NCBI GenBank assembly: GCA_046296195.1
Contig: JBKBLR010000015.1
Span: 1 to 59,836, forward strand
Source: Amphiplicatus sp046296195
Lineage (GTDB): Bacteria; Pseudomonadota; Alphaproteobacteria; Caulobacterales; Parvularculaceae
Length of the DNA stretch: 59,836 nt
Reading direction: 5' to 3'
Positions 34,158-43,639 of the stretch are shown piece after piece (positions within the stretch are counted from its first letter, which is position 1; the number at the start of each line of letters is the position of its first letter). A program made the position numbers and the translations under genes. The notes below the pieces were generated by a model. It was not told the DNA's origin. It saw only the letters and a program-made list of their open reading frames with translations, and did no database searches.

Positions 34158-35573
34158 ATGAGAATTCTTGGGGTTATGGCCGCCGTGCTGGCATTCGCCG
34201 CGGCCCTGACGGGGGCTGCTTTCGCTGCCGGTGACGATGTGTTCATCGTCGCCCGAGTGCCGGTTCAGGCCTCAGGCGACAGTGCGACGGCGGCCAAGGA
34301 CGCCGCTCAGGCCGCCGGCCGGCGCCGGGCGATGGACCTCCTATTGCGGCGCCTGACGACCGAGGCGGATTGGAAATATCTCCCCGGCCTTGCGGCTGGA
34401 CGGCCGGCGGCGGCGACGGCGGACGGTTCGGGCAAGGCGCCGGTTGAAATCTCTTCAAGCGGCCTTGAGGCCCTCGAATCCGGCTTCGAAGTCTATAATG
34501 AAAAAGCCTCATCGACGAGCTATCGCGCTTACATCACCTATCGTTTCAAGCCTGAGGCCGTCCGCCGCCTGCTGAAGCAGTCGAAGATCCCTTACAGCGA
34601 GGCGCAGACGCGCGTCGCTCTTGTGCTTCCCGTTCTTCAGACGGACGCCGGCGTTTATCTCTGGGAAAGCAACAATCCGTGGATGGCGGCGTGGAAGGCG
34701 CGGCCCTACACGCATGAGCTGACGCCGATGCAGGCGCCGCTCGGCGACCTTGAGGACAGCGCCTCGATCACGGCGCGGCAGGCGCTCGATCTCAATCCGG
34801 CGGCGCTCGCCGCGGTCGCCGCGCGCTACAATGTGAGCCAGGTCATCGTCGCTCATGCGCGCCTCGTCCGCAACGGGACCGACAATCAGCTCACGGTGCG
34901 CCTCATCAACGCCTATCGCGAAAGCGGAAAGGCGGCCCTGGGTGAGTTGCTCGGCGAGGATCTCGAGACAGCCCCTGAAGGAGAGCAAAACCAGACTTTC
35001 AGCTATGCGGCGGAGGATCAGGATTTTGCGACAAGGGTCGGCGAGGTTCTGGCGCAAACCTCCCTGACAGAGCCTGCGGGCAATTTCCCCGGGCTCGCCG
35101 AGCGCTCGATTGAGGCTGCGATCGCGCGCTATTCGAGCGGCTGGAAGGCGAAGACCCTGATTGACCACTCGAAGGAGGCGGTGCTTCCGGTATCGGCGTT
35201 TTTTGATCGGCTTGAGGACTGGTCGAAGATCCGCGGCGCGCTGATCGCAACGCCGCTCGTCGGCGCCGTGCAGGTGTCGGCGCTGTCGCGGCGCGGCGCG
35301 GAGATGAGCATGCGGGTCTTCGGCGATCCGGCGAAGGTTCAGGTCGCCATGGAAAACCAGGGAATCGTTTTCTGGACAGAGACAGGCGAGCGCTGGTTCC
35401 TCGCGACGCCTGCGGTCGCCAGCAAATATCGAGGGCGGCGTTTCCTGCGCAGCGGCGGGCGCGGGCTATTTGGAGCGGAGGGCGAGCTGCTGGCTGATCC
35501 GAACCGGCCGGTTCCGGCAAGCGCTCCCGCAGCCGAGCCGTTCGCAGGCGAGCCCTTGAAAGGCGATGAATGA
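34158..35573 (+). CDS. Secreted DUF2066 protein
   Basis: 471 residues with a signal peptide (MRILGVMAAVLAFAAALTGA, cleavage near AFA-A). DUF2066 features follow: VFIVARVPVQASGDSATAAK with A-x-x-A-x-x-x-G-R-R-x-A, a YITYRFKPEAVRRLL strand-helix, and RVALVLPVLQTDAG. Function is unknown; in alphaproteobacteria it lies next to hdaA. Its stop overlaps the hdaA start (ATGA), so translation is coupled. Divergent from purM with 139 bases between. The C-terminal tail is Pro/Ala-rich. Confidence 0.82.
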   Translation: MRILGVMAAVLAFAAALTGAAFAAGDDVFIVARVPVQASGDSATAAKDAAQAAGRRRAMDLLLRRLTTEADWKYLPGLAAGRPAAATADGSGKAPVEISSSGLEALESGFEVYNEKASSTSYRAYITYRFKPEAVRRLLKQSKIPYSEAQTRVALVLPVLQTDAGVYLWESNNPWMAAWKARPYTHELTPMQAPLGDLEDSASITARQALDLNPAALAAVAARYNVSQVIVAHARLVRNGTDNQLTVRLINAYRESGKAALGELLGEDLETAPEGEQNQTFSYAAEDQDFATRVGEVLAQTSLTEPAGNFPGLAERSIEAAIARYSSGWKAKTLIDHSKEAVLPVSAFFDRLEDWSKIRGALIATPLVGAVQVSALSRRGAEMSMRVFGDPAKVQVAMENQGIVFWTETGERWFLATPAVASKYRGRRFLRSGGRGLFGAEGELLADPNRPVPASAPAAEPFAGEPLKGDE

Positions 35574-36208
35574 TCGACGGGGATTCTCGCCAGATCCCCT
35601 TCGGTCTTGAGCCGCCCCCGCCGCGCCGATCACGAAAGGACTTCGTGACGGCGGCGTCGAATGTCGAAGTTCTGGCCATGTTGGACCGCTGGCGCATGTC
35701 CAATGAGCCATTGCTTGTCATTACGGGACCGCCGGCGTCCGGAAAAACGCATCTGCTGCACATTCTTGCCGACGCGGCGCGAGGAGAGATCGGCATTGTC
35801 GACGACGCCGATCGGCAGCCAGATCCCCGGCGGCTGCTGCTGATGATCGAGGAGGCGCGCGAGAGCGGCGCCCGGCTGGCGATCGCCGGCCGCGGCGATC
35901 CCGGCGATTGGGCGCAAGGATTGCGCGATCTTCGGTCGCGGCTCTTCGCGGCGGCGCGCATCGGCCTTGCTGAGCCGGACGACGTCCTGATGCGGGCCGT
36001 GATCCTCAAGCTTCTGAAAGACAGGCAGTTGCGCGCAGGGCCGGAAATCGCGGCCTACGCCGCGGCGCGCCTTCCAGGCACGTTTGCAGCGGCGGAGTCC
36101 TTTGTAGCCGCCATCGACGCCGCCTCGATCGCCGCCGCAGCGCCGGTGGGCATGAAATTAGCCCGGATCGTCATCGCTAACCTTTCGGAAGAGGCTCGGC
36201 CGGCATAA
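35570..36208 (+). CDS. hdaA: HdaA, DnaA-inactivating AAA+ regulator
   Basis: 212 residues. Near the N-terminus QIPFGL (8-13) fits the sliding-clamp-binding motif of Hda/HdaA. A DnaA-like AAA+ core follows with a Walker A of GPPASGKTHLLH (53-64), the acidic IGIVDDAD in the Walker B position, and a lid region. HdaA works with the loaded clamp to convert DnaA-ATP to DnaA-ADP and prevent over-initiation. In Caulobacter and relatives the gene sits before ppk1 and ppx, as here. It overlaps DUF2066 by 4 bases. Confidence 0.9.
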   Translation: MIDGDSRQIPFGLEPPPPRRSRKDFVTAASNVEVLAMLDRWRMSNEPLLVITGPPASGKTHLLHILADAARGEIGIVDDADRQPDPRRLLLMIEEARESGARLAIAGRGDPGDWAQGLRDLRSRLFAAARIGLAEPDDVLMRAVILKLLKDRQLRAGPEIAAYAAARLPGTFAAAESFVAAIDAASIAAAAPVGMKLARIVIANLSEEARPA

Positions 36209-36235
36209 TTAAAGCTCCAAGGAGATCCGATCACC

Positions 36236-38434
36236 GTGGCTGGCGCTGACGACGGCATGAATGACGTTCTGGGCGCGACTCCGCTCAGCGAGGAGGCGGC
36301 GGCGATGCGCGCTTCTCCGCAACGGTTCATTAACCGCGAATTGTCGTGGCTGGCGTTCAATCTGCGCGTTCTTGATGAGGCCTTTAATGTGCAGCACCCG
36401 CTGCTTGAGAGGCTGCGGTTCCTCTCGATCTCGGCGAACAATTTGGACGAATTTTTCATGGTTCGGGTCGCCGGGCTTCGCGGACAGGTGCGCGAGGGGA
36501 TCACGGCGCTGAGCCAGGAGGGCCTCACCGCGCAGGAGCAGTTGACGCAGATTAACGCGGAGGCCTCCAAGCTGATGGCCCGGCAGCAGGAATGCTGGCG
36601 AACCTTGGCGCCGCTGCTCAGGGCGAACGGAGTCGAGATATTGGCCGCCGACGATCTCAATCCGGCGGAGATCGAATGGCTTGAACAGGAGTTCCTGAAC
36701 AATATTTTTCCAGTGCTGACGCCGATCGCCTTGGATCCGGCGCATCCATTTCCGTTCATACCCAATCTCGGCTTCGTTCTCTGTCTCGACCTGAAGCGCA
36801 AAGACGAGTCAGCCCTCACGACCTTGTTGCCGCTGCCGAACAAGATCGCGCGCTTTATCAGAATTCCGCCTGGGCTTGGAGGGGACGAACGCAAAAACGT
36901 CGCGCGATTTATCGCGCTGGAGCGCCTGATCACGCATTTCATCGGTCATATTTTCCCGTCTGCGACCCTTGAGGGGCACGGCGCGTTCCGCATCGTCCGG
37001 GACTCCGATGTGGAAGTCGAGGAGGAGGCCGAGGATCTCGTCCAGGTGTTTGAGAGCATGCTGAAGCGCCGTCGGCGAGGAGACGTCATCCGCGTCAAGA
37101 TCGACGCCTCGACGCCGCAGCACATGCGCGATCTGATGACAGACAAGCTGCGCGCGCAGCCGCAGGACATTGTCGTTGTCGACGGAATCCTTGGGCTTGC
37201 GCAAACGGGGGAACTGATCCCGGCGGAACGCGCAGACCTTCTTTTTCCGCCGTTTGATCCGCGGTTCCCGGAGCGCATCCGAGAGCATGGCGGCGACTGC
37301 TTTTCGGCGATCAGGGCGAAGGATTTCATCGTCCATCACCCCTACGAGTCCTTCGACGTCGTGGTGCAGTTCCTGAAGCAGGCCGCCGCCGACCCGAACG
37401 TTCTGGCGATCAAGCAGACCCTTTATCGCACCTCAAAACAGTCGCCGATCGTTGAAGCGCTGATTGAGGCGGCTGAGGCTGGGAAGAATGTCACAGCGCT
37501 CGTCGAACTGAAGGCGCGTTTCGATGAAGAGGCGAACATCAAATGGGCGCGCGCCCTTGAACGCGCTGGCGTCAACGTCGTCTACGGATTCGTCGAATAC
37601 AAAACCCACGCAAAGCTGTCGCTGGTCGCAAGGCAAGAGGGTTCGGCTTTGCGAACCTATGTCCATGTCGCGACCGGAAATTATCATCCGGTCACCGCGA
37701 GGATTTACACCGATCTCTCGCTGTTCACTTGCGATCCTGCGATAGGGCGCGACGTCGCCAAGGTCTTTAATTTCGTGACCGGCTACGCGCGGCCGAAATC
37801 CTTCGAAAAGTTCGCGGTGGCGCCGATAACTTTGCGCGAGAGGCTCACCGCTTTGATCGACGAGGAGATCGCGCATGCGCGCGCCGGTCGGCCGGCGACG
37901 ATCTGGGCGAAGGTGAACGCCCTTGTCGACGGGGCGATGATCGACAAGCTTTATGAGGCGAGCCAGGCGGGCGTCGATATCGATCTCGTCGTGCGCGGGG
38001 TCTGTTGCCTCCGGCCGGGCGTGAAGGGATTATCAGAAAACATCCGGGTCAAGAGCATCATCGGTCGATTTCTCGAACATGCGCGCGTCTATTGCTTCGG
38101 CGCCGGCGCGCCGCTGCCGCATGACGGCGCCAAAGTGTTCATTTCTTCCGCCGACATGATGCCCCGCAACCTCGATCGCCGGGTGGAGGTGCTTTGCCCG
38201 ATCGAGAATGACACCGTTCATAATCAGGTGCTCGATCAGATCATGGTCGCGAACCTGAACGATGAAGCGCAGTCGTGGGTTCTCGGGGCCGACGGCGTTT
38301 ATCGGCGGGTCGGGGCGGAAGGCGGAGGGCCTCCGTTCAGCGTGCACAACTTCATGATGACGAATCCCAGCCTCTCGGGCAGGGGCGGCGCCTTGAGATA
38401 CAATGCGCCGCGGCCGCTCGTCTGGCGGGGGTGA
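36236..38434 (+). CDS. ppk1: Polyphosphate kinase 1
   Basis: 732 residues. PPK1 makes polyphosphate from ATP. The N domain begins with RFINRELSWLAFNLRVLDEA and FLSISANNLDEFFMVRVAGL. The catalytic parts contain HHPYESFDVVVQFL, IKQTLYRTSKQSPIVEALIEA, FDEEANIKWARALERAGVNV, THAKLSLVAR (the phosphohistidine) and TGNYHPVTARIYTDLSLFT. Length is as usual. GTG start with AAGGAG 10-11 bases upstream. It forms an operon-like row with hdaA and ppx. Confidence 0.96.
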   Translation: MAGADDGMNDVLGATPLSEEAAAMRASPQRFINRELSWLAFNLRVLDEAFNVQHPLLERLRFLSISANNLDEFFMVRVAGLRGQVREGITALSQEGLTAQEQLTQINAEASKLMARQQECWRTLAPLLRANGVEILAADDLNPAEIEWLEQEFLNNIFPVLTPIALDPAHPFPFIPNLGFVLCLDLKRKDESALTTLLPLPNKIARFIRIPPGLGGDERKNVARFIALERLITHFIGHIFPSATLEGHGAFRIVRDSDVEVEEEAEDLVQVFESMLKRRRRGDVIRVKIDASTPQHMRDLMTDKLRAQPQDIVVVDGILGLAQTGELIPAERADLLFPPFDPRFPERIREHGGDCFSAIRAKDFIVHHPYESFDVVVQFLKQAAADPNVLAIKQTLYRTSKQSPIVEALIEAAEAGKNVTALVELKARFDEEANIKWARALERAGVNVVYGFVEYKTHAKLSLVARQEGSALRTYVHVATGNYHPVTARIYTDLSLFTCDPAIGRDVAKVFNFVTGYARPKSFEKFAVAPITLRERLTALIDEEIAHARAGRPATIWAKVNALVDGAMIDKLYEASQAGVDIDLVVRGVCCLRPGVKGLSENIRVKSIIGRFLEHARVYCFGAGAPLPHDGAKVFISSADMMPRNLDRRVEVLCPIENDTVHNQVLDQIMVANLNDEAQSWVLGADGVYRRVGAEGGGPPFSVHNFMMTNPSLSGRGGALRYNAPRPLVWRG

Positions 38435-38482
38435 CCGCCCGCCGGACTCGACAGGGCCTGAGGATTGCGGCAACCGGAGCGC

Positions 38483-39973
38483 ATGGATCCCGAAGCGACG
38501 TCGACGGACGACGAAGGCCGATGGGCGATCATCGACATCGGGTCGAACTCTGTACGCCTTGTCATTTATGACGGGCCGAGACGGGCGCCGTTCCCGATTT
38601 GCAATGAAAAGGCCCTTTGCGGTCTTGGTCGCGACATGGAAGACGGCGGCGCGTTGAACGCAGTCGCCGTGGACAGCGCGCTTGCGATCCTGTCCCGGTT
38701 CAAAGCGCTGCTGTTTCAACATGGCGATCCGCCGACCCGCGTCGTGGCGACCGCGGCGGTCCGCGAAGCGAAGAACGGGCCCGACTTCGTTCAGGCGGTC
38801 AGCAAAATCGGATTCAAGGTCGATGTCGTGCCGGGAACGGAGGAAGCCCGGCTTTCGGGGCTCGGCGTCGTATCGTTTGAGCCTGGCGCGACGGGGATCG
38901 TCGGTGATATGGGCGGCGGCAGTCTTGAGTTGATCCGCCTCCTCGACGGCGACATTTGTGAGACTGTCAGTTTGTCAATCGGCCCGTTCCGGTTGATGAA
39001 GCACGGCAAGGGCGATCAAAAAGCGGCCCTTAAGGAAGCGGAGCTGGCTCTTGCTGGCCTGCCCTGGCTGAAGAAGGCGCGGACTCAGCCGCTTTACGCC
39101 GTCGGCGGCGCCTGGCGGGCGATCGCCCGGATCAACATGCAGCTTCGCAAGCATCCGCTATCGGTGCTCCATCATTATGAGGTCCCTGCGCGCCAGGTCA
39201 TGGAGGTCTGCGATCTCATCGCCCGTCAGAGCCGGTCCTCGCTTGAAGACACGCCAGGAGTTTCATTGAAGCGTGTCGACACTCTGCCTTTCGCTGCGCT
39301 TGTTCTCAAAAGCCTGATTGCGGCCGCCGAATGCGAGCGGATGATCGTGTCCGCCGGCGGCGTCCGCGAGGGATTGCTTTATGACGCGCTTCCGTTTGAA
39401 GTCAGGCGAGCCGATCCGCTGATCGCCGGCGCCCGCTTTCTCGGGCGGCGGCTCTCGCCCGAGCCGAGAATGGGCGCAGCGGTCGCGAGGCTTACGGACA
39501 ATCTGTTTTTTGGCGAGACGACGGCGCAGCGCCGAGTTCGCCATGCCGCCTGCTGGATGACCGACACAGGCGCTTACTTCCATCCGGATCTGCGCGGCGT
39601 GCAGGCCTTCGATACGGCGCTTCGCGCCCCGTTCTACGGTGTCACTCACCCGGAACGCGCCGCAATCGCGCTCTCGCTTTTCTGCCGCCATGAGGGGGCG
39701 AATGAAGCTTTTCCGGAACCGGCGATCATCGCCTTGCTCACCGAGGAGGAACGCCGCCGCGCTGTCCAGATTGGTCTTGCTCTGCGCTTTGCCAGCGCCT
39801 TTGCGCCGAAGGCGCCGGAAGCCGTCGATCTTTGCACGCTGCGCGCGGAGGATGATCGTCTGGCGTTTTCGGCGCCGGAGAAGCTGAAGCCGTTGATGGA
39901 CGACGCGGCGCGGCGCCGGCTCGACGCGCTTGCGAGCGCCTTCGGCGCGAGGTCGGCCCTCGCATTCCTTTAA
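38483..39973 (+). CDS. ppx: Exopolyphosphatase / GppA family phosphatase
   Basis: About 496 residues. The ASKHA fold motifs are clear: WAIIDIGSNSVRLVIYDG, VATAAVREAKNGPDFV, VVPGTEEARLSGLG, GIVGDMGGGSLELIRL and YAVGGAWRAIARI. It degrades polyphosphate from the ends and/or hydrolyses pppGpp. It follows ppk1 by 48 bases, so synthesis and breakdown of polyphosphate are encoded together. ATG at 38483 has GGAG before it; a TTG at 38465 is an alternative. Convergent with phaC with 3 bases between stops. Confidence 0.93.
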   Translation: MDPEATSTDDEGRWAIIDIGSNSVRLVIYDGPRRAPFPICNEKALCGLGRDMEDGGALNAVAVDSALAILSRFKALLFQHGDPPTRVVATAAVREAKNGPDFVQAVSKIGFKVDVVPGTEEARLSGLGVVSFEPGATGIVGDMGGGSLELIRLLDGDICETVSLSIGPFRLMKHGKGDQKAALKEAELALAGLPWLKKARTQPLYAVGGAWRAIARINMQLRKHPLSVLHHYEVPARQVMEVCDLIARQSRSSLEDTPGVSLKRVDTLPFAALVLKSLIAAAECERMIVSAGGVREGLLYDALPFEVRRADPLIAGARFLGRRLSPEPRMGAAVARLTDNLFFGETTAQRRVRHAACWMTDTGAYFHPDLRGVQAFDTALRAPFYGVTHPERAAIALSLFCRHEGANEAFPEPAIIALLTEEERRRAVQIGLALRFASAFAPKAPEAVDLCTLRAEDDRLAFSAPEKLKPLMDDAARRRLDALASAFGARSALAFL

Positions 39974-39976
39974 GCG

Positions 39977-41896
39977 TCAGGACTTCACCTTGACGTAGCT
40001 TCCCGGCGCGTCCTCGATCGGCGCGAGCGCGCCGTCGCCCGGGAAGCGCGCCGGAACCTTGCCGGGCGATACTTGGTTCAGCCACTCGATCCAATAGGGC
40101 CACCATGACCCTGGATGACGCTCGGCTCCTTTTTTCCATTCATCGAGAGCGGCGGGCAGCTTGGCGTTGATCGAATGGTGATACTTCTTCTTGTCCGGGT
40201 GATTGACGACGCCGGCGATATGGCCGGAGCCCGCCAGCATGTAGGTCACCTTGTCGTTGCCTTTTGAGGCGAAGAGCCGGGCTGTGCGATAAACTGAATT
40301 GTGCGGGGCGATGTGGTCGGTTTCGCCCGCCTGCATGAAAATCGGAATGTCGACGTCGCCGAGGTCGAGACGCTCGCCGTCGATGATCATCTCACCCTTG
40401 GCGAGCCGATTATGCTGATAGAATTCGCGCAGGTAGAACAGGTGCACGTTCTTCGGCATTCGTGTCGCGTCGGAATTCCAGAAGAGAAGGTCGAACTTCG
40501 CGGGGTCCTTGCCCTTCATGTAGTTGTCGATGACAAAAGACCAGATGAGATCGTTCGAGCGCAGCATGTTGAACGTCGTGGCCATGGCGCGCCCTTCAAG
40601 CACGCCTCCCGCCGCGTCCATTTGCTTTTCGATGGCGTCAAGCTGCTCGTCGTCGACAAAGAGCAGGAGGTCGCCGGATTCCTTGAAATCAGCCTGCGCT
40701 GTAAAGAAGGTCGCCGACCTGATCCGGCGGTCGCAGCGCTTTGCCATCAGCGCCAGGGCGGTCGCGAGCATCGTTCCCCCGATGCAATAGCCGATCGCGT
40801 CGACCTCGTCCTCCCCCGTCGCCTGCTTGACGACGTCGAGCGCTTCGAAGCATCCCTGCTTTATGTAATCTTCAAAGGTCTTGTGCCCGAGCTCGGGTCC
40901 GGGATTCACCCATGACACGATGAAGACAGTCCGGCCTTGTTCGATCATCCAGCGAATGAACGAGTTTCCCGGCTGAAGATCGAGTATGTAGAATTTGTTG
41001 ATCCACGGCGGAAAAATCAGCAAAGGACGTTTCGCCACGGTCTCGGTCATGGGGGCGTACTGGATGACCTGCATGATCTCGTTCTGATAGATCACCTTGC
41101 CGGGTGTCGTGGCGACGTTGACGCCGAGCTTGAAGTGATCAAGGTCTGCTTGCCGGATCGCAAGGGAACCGTCGCCGCGGTCAAGATCCTCAAGGAGATT
41201 TCTCATCCCTTTGAGAAGGTTCTCGCCTTTTGACTCAATCGTTGTTTCGACGACCTCGGGATTGAGGACGGGAAAATTCGTCGGTGCGATCGCGTCGATG
41301 AATTGTTGGGTGTAGAACTCCGCCTTCTTCTTCTCGTGCTCATTCATGCCATCGAGCTGGCACACCGTGGACTTCAGCCATTTGGCGTATGTGAGATAGG
41401 ATTGCTTCACGAAATCGAGCATCGGGTTTTCCCGCCAGGCGGGATGGCTGAAGCGCTTGTCGCCGGGTTCGGGATCGATCGCCGGTTTCACCTGCTCGCC
41501 AGCGATCCGGCGGCCCATTGTCGCCATCAGCTTGGCGTAGTCTCCCCAGAGATTGAACTGGCGCTGCATGACCGTCCCAGGATCGGCGGCAAGCGCGCCC
41601 ATCATTTCCTGAAACGCTTCGCTGATGTTGAGGGGGTCGGCTGACTTTTGGCCTGTCGCGACCTTTACGGCGTCGGCGTTCTTGACAAAAAACTCGCTGA
41701 CGACCTGCTGGCTCCTGCCGGTCATCTCGGTGATGTATTCGGACAGCGCGTCAAAGTCCTCGATCAGGCTCTTTCCGTCCTCGGCGGCGGGCTTCGGAGC
41801 GGCGGGTTTTTCAGCGGCGGCCGGGGCCCTGGCCGCTCCCACGGCTGATTTCGTCGCTTTTTTAGCGGATCTTGGCTTGGGCGTCGCTTGCGTCAT
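39977..41896 (-). CDS. phaC: Class I poly(3-hydroxyalkanoate) synthase
   Basis: 639 residues. It polymerises 3-hydroxyacyl-CoA into PHA on granules. The lipase-like box is GYCIGG with nucleophile C371; DxxH-type acid/base residues lie in GETDHIAPH and GSGHIAGVVNHP. The N-terminal class I domain (NPMLDFVKQSYLTYAKWL) precedes the catalytic core (PLLIFPPWINKFYILDLQPG). The first 45 residues are Ala/Lys/Pro-rich and low in complexity, resembling a PhaF/histone-like tail. phaA/phaB are not adjacent. Confidence 0.96.
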   Translation of the reverse strand: MTQATPKPRSAKKATKSAVGAARAPAAAEKPAAPKPAAEDGKSLIEDFDALSEYITEMTGRSQQVVSEFFVKNADAVKVATGQKSADPLNISEAFQEMMGALAADPGTVMQRQFNLWGDYAKLMATMGRRIAGEQVKPAIDPEPGDKRFSHPAWRENPMLDFVKQSYLTYAKWLKSTVCQLDGMNEHEKKKAEFYTQQFIDAIAPTNFPVLNPEVVETTIESKGENLLKGMRNLLEDLDRGDGSLAIRQADLDHFKLGVNVATTPGKVIYQNEIMQVIQYAPMTETVAKRPLLIFPPWINKFYILDLQPGNSFIRWMIEQGRTVFIVSWVNPGPELGHKTFEDYIKQGCFEALDVVKQATGEDEVDAIGYCIGGTMLATALALMAKRCDRRIRSATFFTAQADFKESGDLLLFVDDEQLDAIEKQMDAAGGVLEGRAMATTFNMLRSNDLIWSFVIDNYMKGKDPAKFDLLFWNSDATRMPKNVHLFYLREFYQHNRLAKGEMIIDGERLDLGDVDIPIFMQAGETDHIAPHNSVYRTARLFASKGNDKVTYMLAGSGHIAGVVNHPDKKKYHHSINAKLPAALDEWKKGAERHPGSWWPYWIEWLNQVSPGKVPARFPGDGALAPIEDAPGSYVKVKS

Positions 41897-41954
41897 GGGG
41901 TCGGTTCGCGGTTATGTGCCGGGCGTTTCCCGTATCTTATAAGGACGCCGTTCG

Positions 41955-42392
41955 GTGGGTGCAAAAGCTTCTCTGGTGCTGTTCGCCGTCGTCGCGGCCG
42001 CCGGCTGCTCCGGCGGGCTGAAGCGCTTCGCCCCGCCCGGGTTCGTCAAATATGAAGACCGCGCCAAGGGACAGCCGGTGTCCCCGGAGATCGCCGCAAG
42101 GATCGAAGCGCAAGCCGGCGGCGGGGGCGGATTTCCAGACCTGTCTGAGCAGCCGTCAGTGAGTCCGGCCGGGATCGCCGCTCCTGAGCGCGATGCGCTG
42201 GGCAGAGAGCTTGCAGCAGCAGGGGCATCTCTTGCTGCGTCGGTCGAGGCCGATCGCGCGGCGGCTGCGGCCGAGCGCCAAGGGAGCCTTGAACCCCAAC
42301 GTGATGCGCTCGAAGCGGAGATCCGGAAAGACGACGCCGCCGCGCGCAAGGAGCGCGGCCTGCCGCCGGCGCCGCCTTCCGGCAAAGAGTAG
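41955..42392 (+). CDS. Putative lipoprotein of unknown function
   Basis: 145 residues from a GTG. The N-terminus (LVLFAVVAAAGCSGG) is a lipoprotein signal with lipobox AAGC. The mature part starts KRFAPPGFVKYEDRAKGQPV and is then Ala/Glu/Arg-rich and probably helical. The first section recalls small alphaproteobacterial lipoproteins that precede the AlaC-like aminotransferase gene; it ends 9 bases before that gene. No catalytic motif is seen. Divergent from phaC. Confidence 0.6.
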   Translation: MGAKASLVLFAVVAAAGCSGGLKRFAPPGFVKYEDRAKGQPVSPEIAARIEAQAGGGGGFPDLSEQPSVSPAGIAAPERDALGRELAAAGASLAASVEADRAAAAAERQGSLEPQRDALEAEIRKDDAAARKERGLPPAPPSGKE

Positions 42393-42401
42393 GCGCCACG
42401 T

Positions 42402-43595
42402 ATGCCGTCCGCTGAAGAATTCTACCGCATCAAGCGTCTGCCGCCCTATGTGTTCGAGGAGGTGAATGCGCTGAAGGCGCGCCTGCGCGCCGCCGGACGC
42501 GATGTCATCGATTTCGGCATGGGCAACCCTGACATGCCGACGCCGCCGCATATCATCGAGAAACTGATCGAAGCAGCGCAGAAGCCGCGCACCAACCGTT
42601 ATTCCGCCTCAAAAGGGGTGCCGGGCCTACGCCGGTCGATCGTGCGCTATTACGAACGGCGCTTCGAGGTGAAGCTCGATCCTGCGTCCGAAGTCATCGC
42701 AACGCTCGGTTCCAAGGAGGGCTTCGCCAATCTCGCCCAGGCGATCACGGCGCCTGGCGACGTGATCATCGCTCCGGACCCCGCTTATCCCATCCACGCC
42801 TATGGCTTCATCATCGCGGGCGGCGTCATCCGGGGCGTCCCGGCGCCGACGCCGGAAGCCTATCTTTCCGGCATGGGAAGGGCGGTCGCGCTCGCGACGC
42901 CGAAGCCGACGGCGATGGTGCTCAATTATCCCTCGAACCCGACAGCGCAGGTTGTTGGACTCGATTTCTACAAGGACGCCGTCGCTTTCGCGAAGAAACA
43001 CGACATCTGGATCCTCTCCGATCTCGCTTATTCGGAAATCTATTTCGACGACCAGCCGCCGCCGTCGATCCTGCGAATTCCTGGCGCAAAGGATATCGCT
43101 GTTGAAGTGAATTCGCTGTCGAAGACCTACGCCATGGCGGGTTTTCGGGTTGGAATGGCTGTCGGCAATCCGCGCCTGATCGCGGCGCTGGCGCGCGTCA
43201 AATCTTATCTCGATTACGGCGCCTATACGCCGATCCAGGTCGCCGCTTCCGCCGCGCTCGACGGCCCGCAGGACTGCGTCGATGAAATCCGAGCGATTTA
43301 TCGGGCGCGCCGCGACGCGCTCGTTGAGAGTTTTGACAAGGCCGGCTGGGTCATCCCGTCGCCGCCGGCGTCGATGTTCGCCTGGACGCCCATACCGGAG
43401 AATTTCCGTGCGCTCGGATCCGTCGGTTTCGCGAAGAAATTGATGGAGGAGGCGGATGTGGCGGTAGCGCCGGGTCTCGGCTTCGGCGAGCACGGCGAAG
43501 GCTTTGTCCGTATCGGTCTTGTCGAGAACGAGCAGCGGATCCGACAGGCCGCTCGAAATATCAAAAAAATGCTGTCGCGCCGAAATGCGGGCTGA
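42402..43595 (+). CDS. Class I/II PLP aminotransferase (AlaC/LL-DAP aminotransferase-like)
   Basis: 397 residues, fold type I. DFGMGNPDMPTPPHIIEKL, NRYSASKGVPGLRRSI, YPSNPTAQV, DLAYSEIYFD and the PLP lysine in NSLSKTYAMAGFRVG are all present. It resembles the alanine/valine transaminase-like enzymes (AlaC) often named LL-diaminopimelate aminotransferase. In related genomes this gene commonly precedes homoserine dehydrogenase and glpX. Here glpX follows directly with a 44-base gap. Substrate is open. Confidence 0.9.
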   Translation: MPSAEEFYRIKRLPPYVFEEVNALKARLRAAGRDVIDFGMGNPDMPTPPHIIEKLIEAAQKPRTNRYSASKGVPGLRRSIVRYYERRFEVKLDPASEVIATLGSKEGFANLAQAITAPGDVIIAPDPAYPIHAYGFIIAGGVIRGVPAPTPEAYLSGMGRAVALATPKPTAMVLNYPSNPTAQVVGLDFYKDAVAFAKKHDIWILSDLAYSEIYFDDQPPPSILRIPGAKDIAVEVNSLSKTYAMAGFRVGMAVGNPRLIAALARVKSYLDYGAYTPIQVAASAALDGPQDCVDEIRAIYRARRDALVESFDKAGWVIPSPPASMFAWTPIPENFRALGSVGFAKKLMEEADVAVAPGLGFGEHGEGFVRIGLVENEQRIRQAARNIKKMLSRRNAG

Positions 43596-43639
43596 TAACC
43601 ATATCGCCCCTGACGATCCGCATTAAGTGAAAGGACCCC